A DNA stretch of 64,000 bases from Pseudochelatococcus contaminans (GTDB taxonomy: Bacteria > Pseudomonadota > Alphaproteobacteria > Rhizobiales > Beijerinckiaceae): contig NZ_JACICC010000004.1 in the NCBI RefSeq assembly GCF_014195635.1, positions 310,001 to 374,000 on the forward strand, given 5' to 3'. This document shows, piece by piece, positions 39,239 to 49,884 of the stretch. Under the pieces are notes generated by a model, which saw only the letters and a list, made by a program, of their open reading frames with translations, ran no database searches and had not been told where the DNA came from. Every line of letters begins with the position of its first letter. Positions within the stretch are counted from its first letter, which is position 1. The translations under genes were made by a program, and so were the position numbers.

Positions 39239-40063
39239 TTGACGAAGGGACCAGACGCGTTTCGCACCATCAGCGAAGTGTCGGAGCAGTTGAACATTCC
39301 GCAGCATGTGCTGCGCTTCTGGGAAACACGTTTTTCGCAGATCAGACCGCTGAAGCGCAGCGGCGGCAGACGGTTTTACAGACCGGATGACATCGTGCTG
39401 CTGGCCGGCATAAGGCATCTGCTTTACGGCTCCGGCTATACGATACGCGGCGTGCAGCGCATCCTGAAGGAGCGCGGCGTGGCGCATGTGCAGCAGATCG
39501 GGCTGCGCGCTGGCGACGGGATGCTCTCCGAAGACATGTCCGCGCTGCTGGTGGAGCAGGATCAGGGACTGGAGTTTTCCCCGCAGGCCGATACGTTATC
39601 CGACGACGGTTCCTACACGCTGCATGAAAACGCTGACGATGCGCTCGAGGGGACACACGGGGCAGCGGACGATTCGCCCCCCGTCACCGAACAACCGAGC
39701 ACTTCTGAGTGGCACGACGACGCCTTCGCACGAGAGGCTGATCCGGCAGATGCCAACGATGCTTCGGATGGCGCAGGATGGGACGATGCCGGGTGGAGCG
39801 ATGCCAAGTGGAGCGATGAAACCGCGCCGCAGGCTGCCGATACGAGCTTAACCGACCCTGTTATCAATCGCTATGCCCCCGGCCCGCTTTCCGGCCGCGC
39901 CGAGCGTGCCGGTACGCCGCGGGCGGAGGCGGGGGAAAACCGGATCATCCGGCCGCAGTACCGCCTGACGACCGATACGCGCGAGCAGTTGAAGACGGCG
40001 CTTGAGGAACTGCGCGAGTGCCGCCGTCTGCTTCACGGCGCTCTCAGCCATCAGAACGACTGA
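39239..40063 (+). CDS. MerR-family transcriptional regulator
   Basis: 274 residues. The winged helix is at residues 8-75: [57 protein letters not shown]. This group follows ihfA in many Rhizobiales; its target is unknown to me. The middle (about 105-225) is acidic and low in complexity and contains three tandem five-residue repeats, [15 protein letters not shown], at 39776-39820. A conserved helix ends the protein ([20 protein letters not shown]). TTG 39239 is the start, with GAGGGAG 8 bases upstream. Confidence 0.88.
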   Translation: MTKGPDAFRTISEVSEQLNIPQHVLRFWETRFSQIRPLKRSGGRRFYRPDDIVLLAGIRHLLYGSGYTIRGVQRILKERGVAHVQQIGLRAGDGMLSEDMSALLVEQDQGLEFSPQADTLSDDGSYTLHENADDALEGTHGAADDSPPVTEQPSTSEWHDDAFAREADPADANDASDGAGWDDAGWSDAKWSDETAPQAADTSLTDPVINRYAPGPLSGRAERAGTPRAEAGENRIIRPQYRLTTDTREQLKTALEELRECRRLLHGALSHQND

Positions 40064-40240
40064 TCCCGGCCAGCATCGTCAAGGATATGCGGTGCCGGGG
40101 GAGGACGGACGGGCGCGGCATCACCATATTACGCATGTTAAAACGCGCTGGAACCTGTGGGGCCACGGCAGCGTTTCTGAAAATATCGTGGACCGCACGG
40201 GCTCATACCGGCTGCGGACATCACCGAACAGGAGAACTCC

Positions 40241-40687
40241 ATGGCAGAGGTTCCGGCGCTGCGCACACCGGCCTTCGATACGCGCGGCGTGCTGGCGTCG
40301 CGTTTCTTCGCTTACCTTATCGACATCGTCGCTATTTTCGTGCTGTCGCTCATCCTGTGGGTCATCATTGCCCTGCTGGGTGTCGTGACGTTCGGGCTGG
40401 CATGGCTGTTGTTTCCGCTGTTGGCGGGATCTGGCGTCATCTACAGCGCGATCACGGTTGGCGGTGAGGCACAGGCGACCATCGGTATGCGCTGGCTCGG
40501 AGTGCGCGTCGTCGGATTGCAAGGCAGTCGCGTTGACTGGCTGACGGCCTCGGTGCATGCGATTTTCTTCTACATCGCCGTGGGCACATTCATCCTGCTG
40601 CTCATCGACATCTTCACGGGCCTCATGCGTAGCGACCGGCGGATGCTGCATGACGTGCTGGCGGGTGTTACAGTGGTGCGGGCATAA
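40241..40687 (+). CDS. RDD-family membrane protein
   Basis: 148 residues, three to four hydrophobic helices. The RDD signature is partly visible: RFFAYLIDIVAIFVLSLILW (the R..D pair at residues about 22-30), then ATIGMRWLGVRVVG and the C-terminal RRMLHDVLAGVTVV with a conserved Asp. The function is unknown; some relatives are Na+/H+ antiporters. AGGAG lies about 9 bases before ATG 40241. It converges with truA, 9 bases away. Confidence 0.85.
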   Translation: MAEVPALRTPAFDTRGVLASRFFAYLIDIVAIFVLSLILWVIIALLGVVTFGLAWLLFPLLAGSGVIYSAITVGGEAQATIGMRWLGVRVVGLQGSRVDWLTASVHAIFFYIAVGTFILLLIDIFTGLMRSDRRMLHDVLAGVTVVRA

Positions 40688-40696
40688 CGCCCGCTA

Positions 40697-41473
40697 TCAC
40701 AGCACGTCGTCCTCGGCTTTGCCGGCTGCTTTATAATCGACGCCAATGAGATAGAGCCCGGCTGACGGAGCCATTGGCCCGCACCGGGCACGTTCGCGGG
40801 CATCCAGCGCCTCGCGGACGTCCTGCGGAACCCACTTCCCTGCCCCGACCAGTTCCAGCGTTCCCGCCATCGACCGGACCTGATGGTGCAGGAACGATCG
40901 CGCCGAGGCGAAAATGCGGATTTCCTCGCCAATGCGCTCGACATCCAGCCGCTCAAGCGTCCGGACGGGACTGGCAGCCTGACAGTCAGCCGCCCGGAAT
41001 GTCGTGAAATCGTGACTGCCGAGCAGCAGTTGCGCGGCCTGATGCATGGCGGCTGCATCCAGAACGCGGGGAACATGCCAGACGCGATTCCGCTCCAGCG
41101 CAGGCTGCGGACGGCGGTTGAGTATGCGATACAGATAATGCCGCCTCACCGCCGAATGGCGGGCGTCGAACGTTTCATCCACCACCTCGGCGGCTGTCAC
41201 GGCAACGCCGTCGCCCTGTAATTTGAGGTGGGCGTTGGTGGCATCGCGCACCTTGTCCGGCCGCCAGTCGCGGGATAGATCGACGTGCACGACCTGATGC
41301 GTGGCATGGACGCCGGCATCGGTGCGGCCAGCGCACTGCACGCGTTGCGTTTCGCCGCAGAAGGCCGTCAACGCTTCTTCCAATGCCTGCTGCACCGAGC
41401 GGCCATTATCCTGCCACTGCCACCCCACATAAGGGGTGCCATCATACTCGACCGCCAACCTGTAACGCGTCAT
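40697..41473 (-). CDS. truA: tRNA pseudouridine(38-40) synthase
   Basis: 258 residues. Modifies the anticodon arm. The catalytic Asp is in [20 protein letters not shown] (about residue 52); the N-terminal [18 protein letters not shown] and C-terminal [17 protein letters not shown] are family landmarks. ATG 41473 overlaps the fmt stop by four bases, so the two are coupled. Upstream in-frame starts would lie inside fmt. Confidence 0.95.
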   Translation of the reverse strand: MTRYRLAVEYDGTPYVGWQWQDNGRSVQQALEEALTAFCGETQRVQCAGRTDAGVHATHQVVHVDLSRDWRPDKVRDATNAHLKLQGDGVAVTAAEVVDETFDARHSAVRRHYLYRILNRRPQPALERNRVWHVPRVLDAAAMHQAAQLLLGSHDFTTFRAADCQAASPVRTLERLDVERIGEEIRIFASARSFLHHQVRSMAGTLELVGAGKWVPQDVREALDARERARCGPMAPSAGLYLIGVDYKAAGKAEDDVL

Positions 41474-42414
41474 TCGGCAGGCTTCCAAAGCCGCACGCCC
41501 TTTTCCAGACGCACGCCGTTGAGAAAATCCGCCGCCGTCACGGCTGCCTTGCCAGCGCGCTGAAGCTGGAGTAGCCGCACTGCTCCCTCCCCGCACGCCA
41601 CCGTCAGTTGATCGTCAAGCAACGTCCCGGGTTCGCCGTTGCCATCGACACGCGCCGTGCGCAGGATTTTCACCCGCTCCTCACCCTTGCCCAGATCCGT
41701 CAGCACAAATGCACCCGGGAACGGCGACAGGCCACGGACATGATTATGTACCTGCTGCGCCGGCCACGAGAAGTCGACCTGCGCTTCCTCGTTGGTGATT
41801 TTGCTGGCATAGGTCACGCCTTCGGCGGCTTGCGGCGTGAAGGCCAACGCCCCTCGCGACAGCGCCGCAAGAGCGCGCGCCAGCAGATCGGCCCCGAGGC
41901 GGGATAGCCTGTCATGCAGCTCGCCGGAGGTTTCATCCGCGCCGATGGCCACGCATTCCAGCATGCCGACCGGCCCGGTGTCCAGCCCGGCTTCCATCTT
42001 CATCACCGCGACACCCGTCTCGGTATCGCCGGCCATAATGGCGCGCTGGATGGGAGCCGCGCCGCGCCAGCGTGGCAGCAACGACGCATGCAGGTTGATC
42101 GCGCCAAGCTCCGGTGCATCAAGAATATCCTGCGGCAGAATCATGCCATAGGCCACGACGACAGCGACATCCGCACTGAGCGAGCGGAAAGTCTCAGCTG
42201 CCTCTGCATCCCGCAAGGTGGCGGGGGTGAAAACGGGGAAGCCGAACCTGTCCGCCATGGCATGCACCGGCGAGGGCTGCTCGGCCAGCCCCCTGCCGCG
42301 CCGCGCCGGGGCACGGGTATAAACGGCAACGACTTCATGCCCCTGCCCGACGATCTCCGCGAGTGTGGGCACGGCGAAATCCGGCGTTCCCATGAAAACG
42401 ATGCGTAACGACAT
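41470..42414 (-). CDS. fmt: Methionyl-tRNA formyltransferase
   Basis: 314 residues. Formylates the initiator t[23 protein letters not shown] at the N-terminus, the [15 protein letters not shown] linker, the catalytic core [20 protein letters not shown] with Asn-His, and [19 protein letters not shown] are all standard. ATG 42414 has GGGGTG upstream. The usual partner def (peptide deformylase) is not next to it; instead a divergent P-type ATPase gene lies upstream. Confidence 0.95.
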   Translation of the reverse strand: MSLRIVFMGTPDFAVPTLAEIVGQGHEVVAVYTRAPARRGRGLAEQPSPVHAMADRFGFPVFTPATLRDAEAAETFRSLSADVAVVVAYGMILPQDILDAPELGAINLHASLLPRWRGAAPIQRAIMAGDTETGVAVMKMEAGLDTGPVGMLECVAIGADETSGELHDRLSRLGADLLARALAALSRGALAFTPQAAEGVTYASKITNEEAQVDFSWPAQQVHNHVRGLSPFPGAFVLTDLGKGEERVKILRTARVDGNGEPGTLLDDQLTVACGEGAVRLLQLQRAGKAAVTAADFLNGVRLEKGVRLWKPAE

Positions 42415-42610
42415 GACACCCCGACAACGTGCTGGTCCGATCATCCGGTTTAGACGCTCATAAAACGTCAGCGGCCACGGCGCAAATGCCGAATGGCGAA
42501 ATCGGCTCGCAGCAGGTTCTGCGCGAGGCTGAATCGGGCTATGCTGCCGCGACGTGTCTGCCCGATAGAGTCGATCCCCGAGAGGCTGCCCAGCCCCGCG
42601 ATGAGGTTTC

Positions 42611-45391
42611 ATGACCGCTAGCCAGCCAGCACCCCACACCGCTCCATCGTCCCCCGTCCTGTCCGCCTCACAGGTGCAGCCCGCGTGGCACGCCCTGCCG
42701 GCGGACGAGGCCAGGGAAAGGTTGGCGGTTGGCGAGGCGGGTCTTGACGAAGCCGAGGTCGCGGCGCGGCGGGTGTCGTTCGGTCCCAACGCGCTGCCGC
42801 CGCCGCCGCGCCGTCATCCGCTGTTGCGGTTCCTGCTGCAATTTCACAACACGCTCATCTATGTGCTGCTGGGCGGGGCGGTCGCGGCGCTGGTGCTTGG
42901 CCACATCATCGATGCCGCGGTTATCCTCGCCGTCGTCGTGGTGAACGCCATCGTCGGCTTCGTGCAGGAGGGCAAGGCGGAAGCAGCGCTCAGCGCCATC
43001 CGCGACATGATTTCCCCGCACGCCAACGTCATCCGCGCCGGCAGGCGTACCAATATTCCGGCGCAGGACATCGTGCCCGGCGACATCGTGCTGCTGGAGG
43101 CGGGAGACCGCGTACCCGCCGATCTGCGCCTCATCCATGCCCGTAACCTGCTCATCGACGAAGCGATTCTCACCGGCGAGTCGGTGGCGGCAGAGAAACA
43201 CGATGCAGCCGTGGCGGAGGATGCGCCGCTCGGCGACCGTTGCGGCATGGCCTTTTCCGGCACCATGGTCGCTGCCGGACAGGGAGCCGGCATCGCTGTC
43301 GCGACCGCCAGCCAGACCGAGATCGGCCATATCCAGTCGCTGCTCGCCGATGTCGAGCCAATGTCGACGCCGCTGTTGCGCCAGATCGATGCTTTTGCGC
43401 GCCGTTTCACCATCTGGGCGCTGGCAGCCGCCGTGGCGCTGTTCATCTTTGCCGTTGCCGCGCGGGATTATGGCTGGGCGGATGCGCTGATCGCGGTGGT
43501 GGCGCTCGCCGTGGGCGTCGTGCCAGAAGGGCTGCCCGCGGTCATGACAATCACGCTGGCCATTGGCGTGCGCCGCATGGTCGCCAGAAACGCCGTCATC
43601 CGCCGCCTGCCCGCCGTTGAGACACTTGGCGCGACATCAGTCATCTGTTCCGACAAGACGGGCACCCTCACCCGCAACGAAATGACGGTGACGCGCATCG
43701 TCTCTTCCGCCGGCCTGCTCCGGGTGAGCGGCGCCAGCTACAATCCCGATGCAGGCGCGATCAGCGGGCCGGACGGTGCGGCGATCACTGTCCGTGACGA
43801 CGACGCCTCCACCGCCGCGCTCATCATCAGCGCGGCGACGCTGTGCAACGACGCCAGCCTGCGCCCGCGCGATCATCATGCACGCGACGGACAGTGGATA
43901 GTGGACGGCGACCCGATGGAGGGCGCGCTGCTGACGCTGGCCCACAAGGCGCAGGTAGACCCCGATGGTTGGCGATCGGCATGGCCGCGCCGCGACGTCA
44001 TCCCGTTCGATTCGGTTTACCGCTGGATGGCGACTCTCCATGCCGCCCCTGATGGCGACGGGGTGATTTTCGTGAAGGGCGCGCCGGAGCGCTTGCTGGA
44101 GATGTGCGCCGTTCAGCAGGGCGAAAATGGCATCGAGCCACTCGACATGGCTTATTGGCGCGCGGCGATTGACGCGGCGGCGGACGATGGCGAGCGTATT
44201 CTCGGCTATGCCATGCGCCACTTGCCATCGGCGGCGGCACGACTTGAACCGGATGACCTGCGCGAGGGGCTGATTTTTCTCGGCCTGACAGGCTTCATCG
44301 ACCCGCCGCGCGACGAGGCAATCGCGGCCATTCGCGAGTGCCATGCCGCCGGCATCACGGTGAAGATGATCACCGGCGATCACGGCGCGACGGCCAGGGC
44401 GATTGCACGCCAGCTGGGCCTCTCGCAAACGCCGGTGGTGGCGCTGGGCGCGGATATCGACCGGCTGGCGGATGGCGACCTGCCCGCTTTCGCAACGCGT
44501 ACCGATGTCTTTGCCCGCACCAGCCCGGAGCATAAGCTGCGCATCGTCAAGGCGCTGCAATCCACAGGCGCCGTCGTCGCCATGACGGGCGATGGTGTCA
44601 ACGACGCCCCGTCCCTGCGTCAGGCGGATGTCGGCATCGCCATGGGACGCAAGGGCACGGAGGCCGCCAAGGAGGCGGCGCAGGTCGTTCTTCTCGACGA
44701 CAACTTTGCCTCCATCGTCGCCGCAGTCAGCGAGGGGCGAACAGTCTACGACAATATCCGCAAGATGATCGCCTGGACCCTGCCAACCAATGGCGGTGAG
44801 CTGTTGGCCGTGGTGGCGGCGATTATCATGGGCTTCACCATGCCGCTCACACCGGCGCAGATCCTGTGGCTGAACCTCATCACCGCCGCGACATTGGGGC
44901 TGGTGCTGGCCTTTGAGCCTGCGGAGCCGGGCGTGATGAGCCGCCGCCCGCGAGAGGCGCATGCCCCGCTGCTGTCACCGTTTATGCTGTGGCGCGTGCT
45001 GTTCGTGTCGGTGCTGTTCCTGATCGCGCTCATGACGGTGTTTTTCTTCAGCGCAACGCGGGGCGACGAACTGGCTTTGTCGCGGACGCTGTGCGTGAAC
45101 ACGCTCGTCGTGCTGGAAATCTTCTATCTGTTCAACGTCCGCTACCTGAACAGCAGCTCTTTTACATGGCGCGGGGCGCTGGGAACACCATCCGTGCTTG
45201 CGGCCATCGCCGCGGTCACAGCCGGGCAAATGCTGTTTACCTACGCGCCTTTCATGCAGATCGCGTTCGACACACGCCCCGTCTCGCTGGCGGACGGAGC
45301 GTTGCTGATTGCCCTCGGCGTCATCATGATGATTGTTCTCGAAATCGAGAAAGCCATCCTGCGCCGGCTCGGTCTGTTCGGCCTGAAATAA
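42611..45391 (+). CDS. P2-type cation-transporting ATPase
   Basis: 926 residues. Actuator motif ILTGES (about 190), membrane motif [10 protein letters not shown] (about 302), phosphorylation site [15 protein letters not shown] (Asp about 347), [11 protein letters not shown] in the nucleotide domain, and hinge [12 protein letters not shown] (about 660). A cation ATPase N-terminal domain ([20 protein letters not shown]) and a C-terminal six-helix domain place it in the P2 group (SERCA/PMR1/Na,K type), most likely Ca2+ or another cation rather than a heavy metal, since no CPC motif is present. It stands alone, divergent from fmt. Confidence 0.9.
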   Translation: MTASQPAPHTAPSSPVLSASQVQPAWHALPADEARERLAVGEAGLDEAEVAARRVSFGPNALPPPPRRHPLLRFLLQFHNTLIYVLLGGAVAALVLGHIIDAAVILAVVVVNAIVGFVQEGKAEAALSAIRDMISPHANVIRAGRRTNIPAQDIVPGDIVLLEAGDRVPADLRLIHARNLLIDEAILTGESVAAEKHDAAVAEDAPLGDRCGMAFSGTMVAAGQGAGIAVATASQTEIGHIQSLLADVEPMSTPLLRQIDAFARRFTIWALAAAVALFIFAVAARDYGWADALIAVVALAVGVVPEGLPAVMTITLAIGVRRMVARNAVIRRLPAVETLGATSVICSDKTGTLTRNEMTVTRIVSSAGLLRVSGASYNPDAGAISGPDGAAITVRDDDASTAALIISAATLCNDASLRPRDHHARDGQWIVDGDPMEGALLTLAHKAQVDPDGWRSAWPRRDVIPFDSVYRWMATLHAAPDGDGVIFVKGAPERLLEMCAVQQGENGIEPLDMAYWRAAIDAAADDGERILGYAMRHLPSAAARLEPDDLREGLIFLGLTGFIDPPRDEAIAAIRECHAAGITVKMITGDHGATARAIARQLGLSQTPVVALGADIDRLADGDLPAFATRTDVFARTSPEHKLRIVKALQSTGAVVAMTGDGVNDAPSLRQADVGIAMGRKGTEAAKEAAQVVLLDDNFASIVAAVSEGRTVYDNIRKMIAWTLPTNGGELLAVVAAIIMGFTMPLTPAQILWLNLITAATLGLVLAFEPAEPGVMSRRPREAHAPLLSPFMLWRVLFVSVLFLIALMTVFFFSATRGDELALSRTLCVNTLVVLEIFYLFNVRYLNSSSFTWRGALGTPSVLAAIAAVTAGQMLFTYAPFMQIAFDTRPVSLADGALLIALGVIMMIVLEIEKAILRRLGLFGLK

Positions 45392-45425
45392 CGGCGTCGC
45401 GGAAGGTTAGCCAGTCATCCATGGG

Positions 45426-46355
45426 TTATCCGTGCATCAGCGTGGAGACATGCGCGCCGACGGAGCGTGACAGCCCGACGAGATCGTATCCGCCTTCGAG
45501 GATCGACACCACCCGCCCGCCGCTGACCCGGTTGGCGATGTCGAGCACGGCGCGGGTGGCGTGGGAGAAATCCGCTTCCGTCAGGTTGATGTTGGCGAGA
45601 GGATCACGCCAATGCGCATCGAACCCGGCCGAAATGATGATGAGATCCGGCGCGAACGTTTCAATGCGCGGCAGCACGCAGACTTCCAGCGCCTCGCGGA
45701 AAATCGCGCTGCCGTCCCCCGCCTGCAACGGCACGTTGACGATGGTGTCGTGCTCGCCAGTTTCACGCGGCGCGCCCGTGCCGGGAAACAGCGGCATTTC
45801 ATGCGTCGAAACATAGAGAACGCTATCATCCGCCCAGAAAATGTCCTGGGTGCCGTTGCCGTGGTGCACATCCCAATCGAAAATCGCCACGCGCCCCAGC
45901 CCATGGACCTGCTGGGCGTAACGGGCCGCAATGGCAGCGTTGTTGAACAGGCAGAAGCCCATCGGCTTGTCGCGCTCGGCATGATGACCGGGCGGGCGTA
46001 TGGCGCAAAAGGCATTGTCCACCTTGCGGGCCACCACCTCATCGACCGCGAGCCGGCAGGCGCCGAGCGCCCGCATGGCTGCCTTCCATGACCCCGGCGA
46101 CAGCACGGTGTCATTGGCGATCTCGACCGTTCCCTCGTGAGGAAGAGCCTGGAAAAGGTTGCTGACGTACTCCTCCGGATGGATGCGCAGCGCCAGCGAT
46201 TCGTCGCCGCGCGGAGCGGCCTCTCGCTGGAGATTGCTGAACTCCTCCGTCTCCAGCGCGCGCTCAACGACGAGCAGGCGGTCGGCACGTTCGGGGTGAC
46301 CAAGCAAGGTCTGATGATCCAGACATTCGGGATGTGAAATATAGAGGGTGGTCAA
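45426..46355 (-). CDS. Histone-deacetylase-family protein (acetylpolyamine amidohydrolase-like)
   Basis: 309 residues from TTG 46355. Zinc hydrolase of the arginase/deacetylase fold. Active-site elements are RPPGHHAERDKPMGFCLFNN (tandem His), IFDWDVHHGNGTQDIFW (Asp-x-His metal ligands) and ISAGFDAHWRDPLANINLT (second Asp). The natural substrate in bacteria is usually an acetylated polyamine or other small amide. The TTG has AGGAAAG 6 bases upstream and gives the family-typical start TTLYISHPECLDHQ; an ATG at 46400 in frame would add 15 basic residues. Confidence 0.88.
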   Translation of the reverse strand: MTTLYISHPECLDHQTLLGHPERADRLLVVERALETEEFSNLQREAAPRGDESLALRIHPEEYVSNLFQALPHEGTVEIANDTVLSPGSWKAAMRALGACRLAVDEVVARKVDNAFCAIRPPGHHAERDKPMGFCLFNNAAIAARYAQQVHGLGRVAIFDWDVHHGNGTQDIFWADDSVLYVSTHEMPLFPGTGAPRETGEHDTIVNVPLQAGDGSAIFREALEVCVLPRIETFAPDLIIISAGFDAHWRDPLANINLTEADFSHATRAVLDIANRVSGGRVVSILEGGYDLVGLSRSVGAHVSTLMHG

Positions 46356-46786
46356 AACGTCTTTCCTGGTGCGTTTCCTGTGATTGCTCCTGGCATTCAC
46401 CGGGCACGCCGCCGCGCCCGCGATGCCATGTCTTTTTTGTGAGCATAAACAATTTTACACAGGCGGCACGCTCTTTTTAGCTGGAAAAGATACAGCAGTG
46501 CCGGATGCACGCCAGCAGGCGATCTGCAAGCAGAAAAAACAGTATACAAGTGCCGGAAACAAAGTTTGGTAAATCGGCATTTACCATTTTATCTGTTTGT
46601 TTATCAGAGAAAGTGACTTCAGCGTTGCAATGTCCGAATCAGCAAGGTCCTGGCCTTGCTACAAAGATGATGCTTCGCCGGAATTTCGTTTCACCCGTTC
46701 GCCGTTGCCCTCATAAACCTCATTGCGAGCGACGCGCTCACCATCACGCTGCGCGCCCGCCTCCCTGCGGAAGGACAGAAGAAGAC
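46356..46786. other. A+T-rich divergent intergenic region with hairpins
   Basis: 431 bases without a supported gene. Two neat inverted repeats lie in it: TGGTAAAT-CGGC-ATTTACCA followed by TTTT (46567-46590) and AGCAAGG-N6-CCTTGCT (46641-46660). The first could be a small terminator or an operator. It holds promoters for the deacetylase and the L,D-transpeptidase genes. Confidence 0.4.
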
Positions 46787-47398
46787 ATGATCTGGTCCCG
46801 GATGATGCGCGTCACCCGCGCACCGTTGCTGGTCGCTTGCGTTTGCGCGGTGCTTGCCGGCTGCACATACAAAGGCGTGCCCGATCCCGCCGTTTCAGCG
46901 CGCGATGCCGAATGGATGGCGCAGATGCCGCAGGCAGATGTCGATCTGCAGTTCGAGCGCTATCTCGTGGACGATCCCACAGGCGAGGCGCCGGGCACCA
47001 TCGTCGTGGATCAGAAGAAGAAGCTTCTCTATTACGTGCAGCCGGGCGGCAAGGCCATTCGCTATGGTGTCGCAGTCGGCGATCAGGCATACGGCTGGAC
47101 GGGCGAAGCCACGGTGCAGCGCAAGGCCGAATGGCCGAACTGGAATCCTACGGCGGATATGATGAAGCGCTGGCCGCATGTGCGCCCGGTGCAGGGTGGC
47201 CCGAACAATCCGCTCGGCGCACGCGCGCTCTATCTCTATGACGACAAGGGACGCGACACACTCTACCGCATCCACGGCACCAACGAGCCCGAAAAAATCG
47301 GCCGCGCGGTATCATCCGGATGCATTCGCATGCGCAACATAGACGCCATCGACCTGTACAACAGGGTCGAGCCCGGCGCCCGTGTCATCGTCAAGTAA
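46787..47398 (+). CDS. L,D-transpeptidase (YkuD) lipoprotein
   Basis: 203 residues. A lipoprotein signal ends in the lipobox VLAGC. The YkuD domain starts with IVVDQKKKLLYYVQPGGKAI and ends with the catalytic motif HGTNEPEKIGRAVSSGCIRM (His and Cys; S-x-G-C-I-R). It makes 3-3 peptidoglycan crosslinks or attaches proteins to peptidoglycan; Hyphomicrobiales usually have many. ATG 46787 has AAGGA upstream (11 bases) and GAAG closer; ATG 46802 is an alternative. A repeat copy follows 29 bases after the stop. Confidence 0.92.
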   Translation: MIWSRMMRVTRAPLLVACVCAVLAGCTYKGVPDPAVSARDAEWMAQMPQADVDLQFERYLVDDPTGEAPGTIVVDQKKKLLYYVQPGGKAIRYGVAVGDQAYGWTGEATVQRKAEWPNWNPTADMMKRWPHVRPVQGGPNNPLGARALYLYDDKGRDTLYRIHGTNEPEKIGRAVSSGCIRMRNIDAIDLYNRVEPGARVIVK

Positions 47399-47426
47399 AA
47401 ACGCCGACCTTCAGGCGTCAGCAATA

Positions 47427-47470
47427 TGCGTTCAGGTCGATTCTTCGACATGAACGCAGCCCGCGGTTTT
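47427..47470 (+). repeat. Short palindromic repeat, copy 1
   Basis: TGCGTTCAGGTCGATTC and TTCGACATGAACGCAG form an imperfect palindrome with GCGTTCA and TGAACGC as its arms. It aligns over about 45 bases with 51598-51642 and 63730-63774. Confidence 0.7.
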
Positions 47471-47626
47471 GGTGCCGATCCGCACACAGGCTCCGCACGA
47501 CAACGGCGGATGCCGACAGGTTGGGTTATTCGTGCGTGGCTATAAAACCTCGCGTGAAAACGCTCCAGCCAACCGGCATCGTATCAAGTCACATCGCGAC
47601 GGAACCTGCGACACCTGCGTTAAGCA

Positions 47627-47827
47627 TCAGCCCTTCTGCGGTAGCTGCAAGAAGTGAGGCAGTTCCCGTGCGGTCTCGGCGGGCTGCCGCGCCTGCTGGC
47701 GAGCGGCTGCCGCGAGGGCTGGAATGCCCAGCTCGCGGAAATGCGGAACGACTTGTTTCGGCTGCCTGAAATCGGCTCTGACATGCGCGGCGAAAATGCT
47801 GTCGGCCTTGCTTTGCTTGATGGTCAT
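47627..47827 (-). CDS. Small basic hypothetical protein
   Basis: 66 codons from ATG 47827 (GTG 47836 is possible). The composition is protein-like: ADSIFAAHVRADFRQPKQVV then PHFRELGIPALAAAARQQAR, an amphipathic helix with a repeated hydrophobic pattern. It is the best frame in the 630-base gap between the L,D-transpeptidase and DUF1499 genes. The ribosome-binding site is weak (GTGAG). The function is unknown; the rest of the gap holds the repeat at 47427 and nothing else I can support. Confidence 0.4.
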   Translation of the reverse strand: MTIKQSKADSIFAAHVRADFRQPKQVVPHFRELGIPALAAAARQQARQPAETARELPHFLQLPQKG

Positions 47828-48029
47828 GATACTCACAGCGTGTTGGTAAGAAAAGCGGTCCGGCGTCGATCGGTTGATTTGACGACCGATGCATATGACG
47901 ATGCCCGAGAATATCGACAGAGTCTTGTTTGGTTGATGGCAAAGTCGTGGCGAATGCTGCGATGCAGCGATAATTTCGCGGCCATCGCTAATGGGGTATT
48001 AACGCGGGTCGTCCGGCCCCGGACGGTGG

Positions 48030-48956
48030 ATGATGCGACGTCTGGTTATTGAAGAGCCTGTCAGCCGGGCGGCCACCTGGGGGCTGCGCCTGGCGCTGTT
48101 CAGCGTGCCGGTGTTCGCGGCAGGTGTAGTGCTGACACGCCGGGGGGGCGGGGATCTGGCAGCGGGCCTTGCGGTCATCGGCTCCGCCACGGCCATCGCG
48201 CTGATCGCGCTGGTGCTCGGTATTCTGGCACTGGCGCAAATCTGGCGGGAAGGACGCAAGGGCCTGCGCAGCGCCAGTCAGGCACTGGTGATTGCCGGGC
48301 TGGTTCTCGCCCTGCCCGCGTTCTTTTCGGCGCGCCTGCTGTTTGAACCCTATCTCGCCGATCTGTCGACCGACCCCACCCGGCCACCGGCTTTTTCATT
48401 CTCATCCACGGCGCTCACCGCAAGATCGGGAATCGCGCCCTCCGCAGCATCCCACAATATACCCGTGGACCTTCTGGCTGCAGCGGGTCTCTCACCGGAC
48501 AATTCTGTCCGGCAGACCAACAGAGAAAAGGCCGAAGTCGTGGACTGGCTCAACCAGTTCGCACAGGACTTGCCCCTGCCCGTCACCGATCCGGCGAAAT
48601 TGCACAGCATGCAGCGTCGGGCCTATCCGGAGTTCACGTCACTGCGCACCGATCTGCGCGACGAAGAGGCTTTCAACCGCGCGGTGAAAGCGGCGGAAGA
48701 TCAAGGCTGGACAATCGTCGACCGCACACCGCCCGGCGGGCGCTTCGGTCTTGGGCATATTGACGCGGTTCACCACACAAGTCTGCTGCGGCTGCCTGTC
48801 GACATCACAGTGCGCTTGCGCGTCCATACCCACGGCACGATCATCGACGTGCGCAGCATTCCCCGTTACCGACTGCTCGATTTCGGCACCGGGCCGGGGG
48901 GCATCATCGGCTTTATGGAGTCAATCTCCCCTGCCTCTGCTGAGGTCGACGACTGA
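48030..48956 (+). CDS. DUF1499 membrane protein
   Basis: 308 residues. Three N-terminal membrane helices (about 18-36, 46-70, 82-105) are followed by a soluble DUF1499 domain from about 150: DLPLPVTDPAKLHSMQRRAY, then VKAAEDQGWTIVDRTPP and the C-terminal DVRSIPRYRLLDFGTGPGGI. The function is unknown. ATG 48030 is followed by a second ATG; the site upstream is weak. It converges with the MBL gene. Confidence 0.8.
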   Translation: MMRRLVIEEPVSRAATWGLRLALFSVPVFAAGVVLTRRGGGDLAAGLAVIGSATAIALIALVLGILALAQIWREGRKGLRSASQALVIAGLVLALPAFFSARLLFEPYLADLSTDPTRPPAFSFSSTALTARSGIAPSAASHNIPVDLLAAAGLSPDNSVRQTNREKAEVVDWLNQFAQDLPLPVTDPAKLHSMQRRAYPEFTSLRTDLRDEEAFNRAVKAAEDQGWTIVDRTPPGGRFGLGHIDAVHHTSLLRLPVDITVRLRVHTHGTIIDVRSIPRYRLLDFGTGPGGIIGFMESISPASAEVDD

Positions 48957-48978
48957 TCCGTCCGAGTCGCGGCCGGGT

Positions 48979-49884
48979 TCACCGGCGCCGGAAGCGCCCA
49001 TCCGGGCGGACAGGGCCATCGGACTCCACCTGCCTGTCGGCAACAAGGCTCTCAATGTGCGCCAGTACCGACAGGGAAGCTCCACCGCGAAGCTCAGGTC
49101 CGATCCCGGCATAGAGTTTGTCGACAATTTCGGGAATGGTCGTATCGCCCGCTTCGATGCGCGCCAGAATCGACGCCTCGCGCTGTCGGCGGTGGCTCAA
49201 TAGCCCGCGCACGTAGCGACGCGGGTCGACTACAGGCCCGCCGTGCCCCGGCCAATAAATGCGGTCATCGCGTTCGCGCAGGCTGGCAAGCGCGGCCATG
49301 TAAGCCGCCATGGAACCATCAGGCGGTGCAACCAGCGTCGTTGACCACGCCATGACGTGATCGCCGGAAAACAGCGCTCCGTTTTCCTCCAGCGCGAATG
49401 CAAGGTGGTTCGCCGTGTGCCCCGGCGTGGCGACGGCGGCAAGCGTCCAGCCCTTGCCCGATACGCGATCACCGTCGGCAAGCACGCGATCCGGAGCATA
49501 ATCGAGGTCCGCCGCCGCCTCGTTGCGCTCGAAAACCTGCAACGCGCGGGCGGAAAAATGTGGCGCACAACCGACGACAGGAGCGCCAGTCGCCGCCCGC
49601 AGCGCTTCCACGCCCGCCGTGTGGTCGCGGTGCGTGTGAGTCACCACAATATGCGACACACGCCGCCCGGCAGCCGTCGCGTCGAGCAAGATGGCCAGAT
49701 GCCCCGGATCGTCCGGCCCCGGATCGATGATCGCCACCTCGTCGTCGCCCACGAGATACGTGCACGTGCCGGTATATGTGTATGGCCCGGGATTGGGCCC
49801 GACGACACGCCGCACAAGCGGCTCGACCTGAACCACCTGCCCCGCCGCCACGCTGTCGTCGTGGGAAAAGAGTGTATCAGTCAT
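48979..49884 (-). CDS. MBL-fold metallohydrolase (LACTB2-like)
   Basis: 301 residues. The zinc motif is VVTHTHRDHTAGVEAL (H-x-H-x-D-H, about residues 80-87); further ligands are His in ATPGHTANHLAFALEENGAL, Asp in FSGDHVMAW and His in YWPGHGGPV. An extra C-terminal domain (about 215-290, HRRQREASILARIEAGDTTI) is the winged-helix tail of the LACTB2/YcbL-like group, which includes RNases and glyoxalase-II relatives. The substrate is unknown. It is divergent from an AraC gene 500 bases away. Confidence 0.88.
   Translation of the reverse strand: MTDTLFSHDDSVAAGQVVQVEPLVRRVVGPNPGPYTYTGTCTYLVGDDEVAIIDPGPDDPGHLAILLDATAAGRRVSHIVVTHTHRDHTAGVEALRAATGAPVVGCAPHFSARALQVFERNEAAADLDYAPDRVLADGDRVSGKGWTLAAVATPGHTANHLAFALEENGALFSGDHVMAWSTTLVAPPDGSMAAYMAALASLRERDDRIYWPGHGGPVVDPRRYVRGLLSHRRQREASILARIEAGDTTIPEIVDKLYAGIGPELRGGASLSVLAHIESLVADRQVESDGPVRPDGRFRRR

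Noticed and set aside
40064-40240. tRNA-Pro expected after ihfA-merR in Rhizobiales
   Set aside because: No cloverleaf or CCA end was found in the gap.
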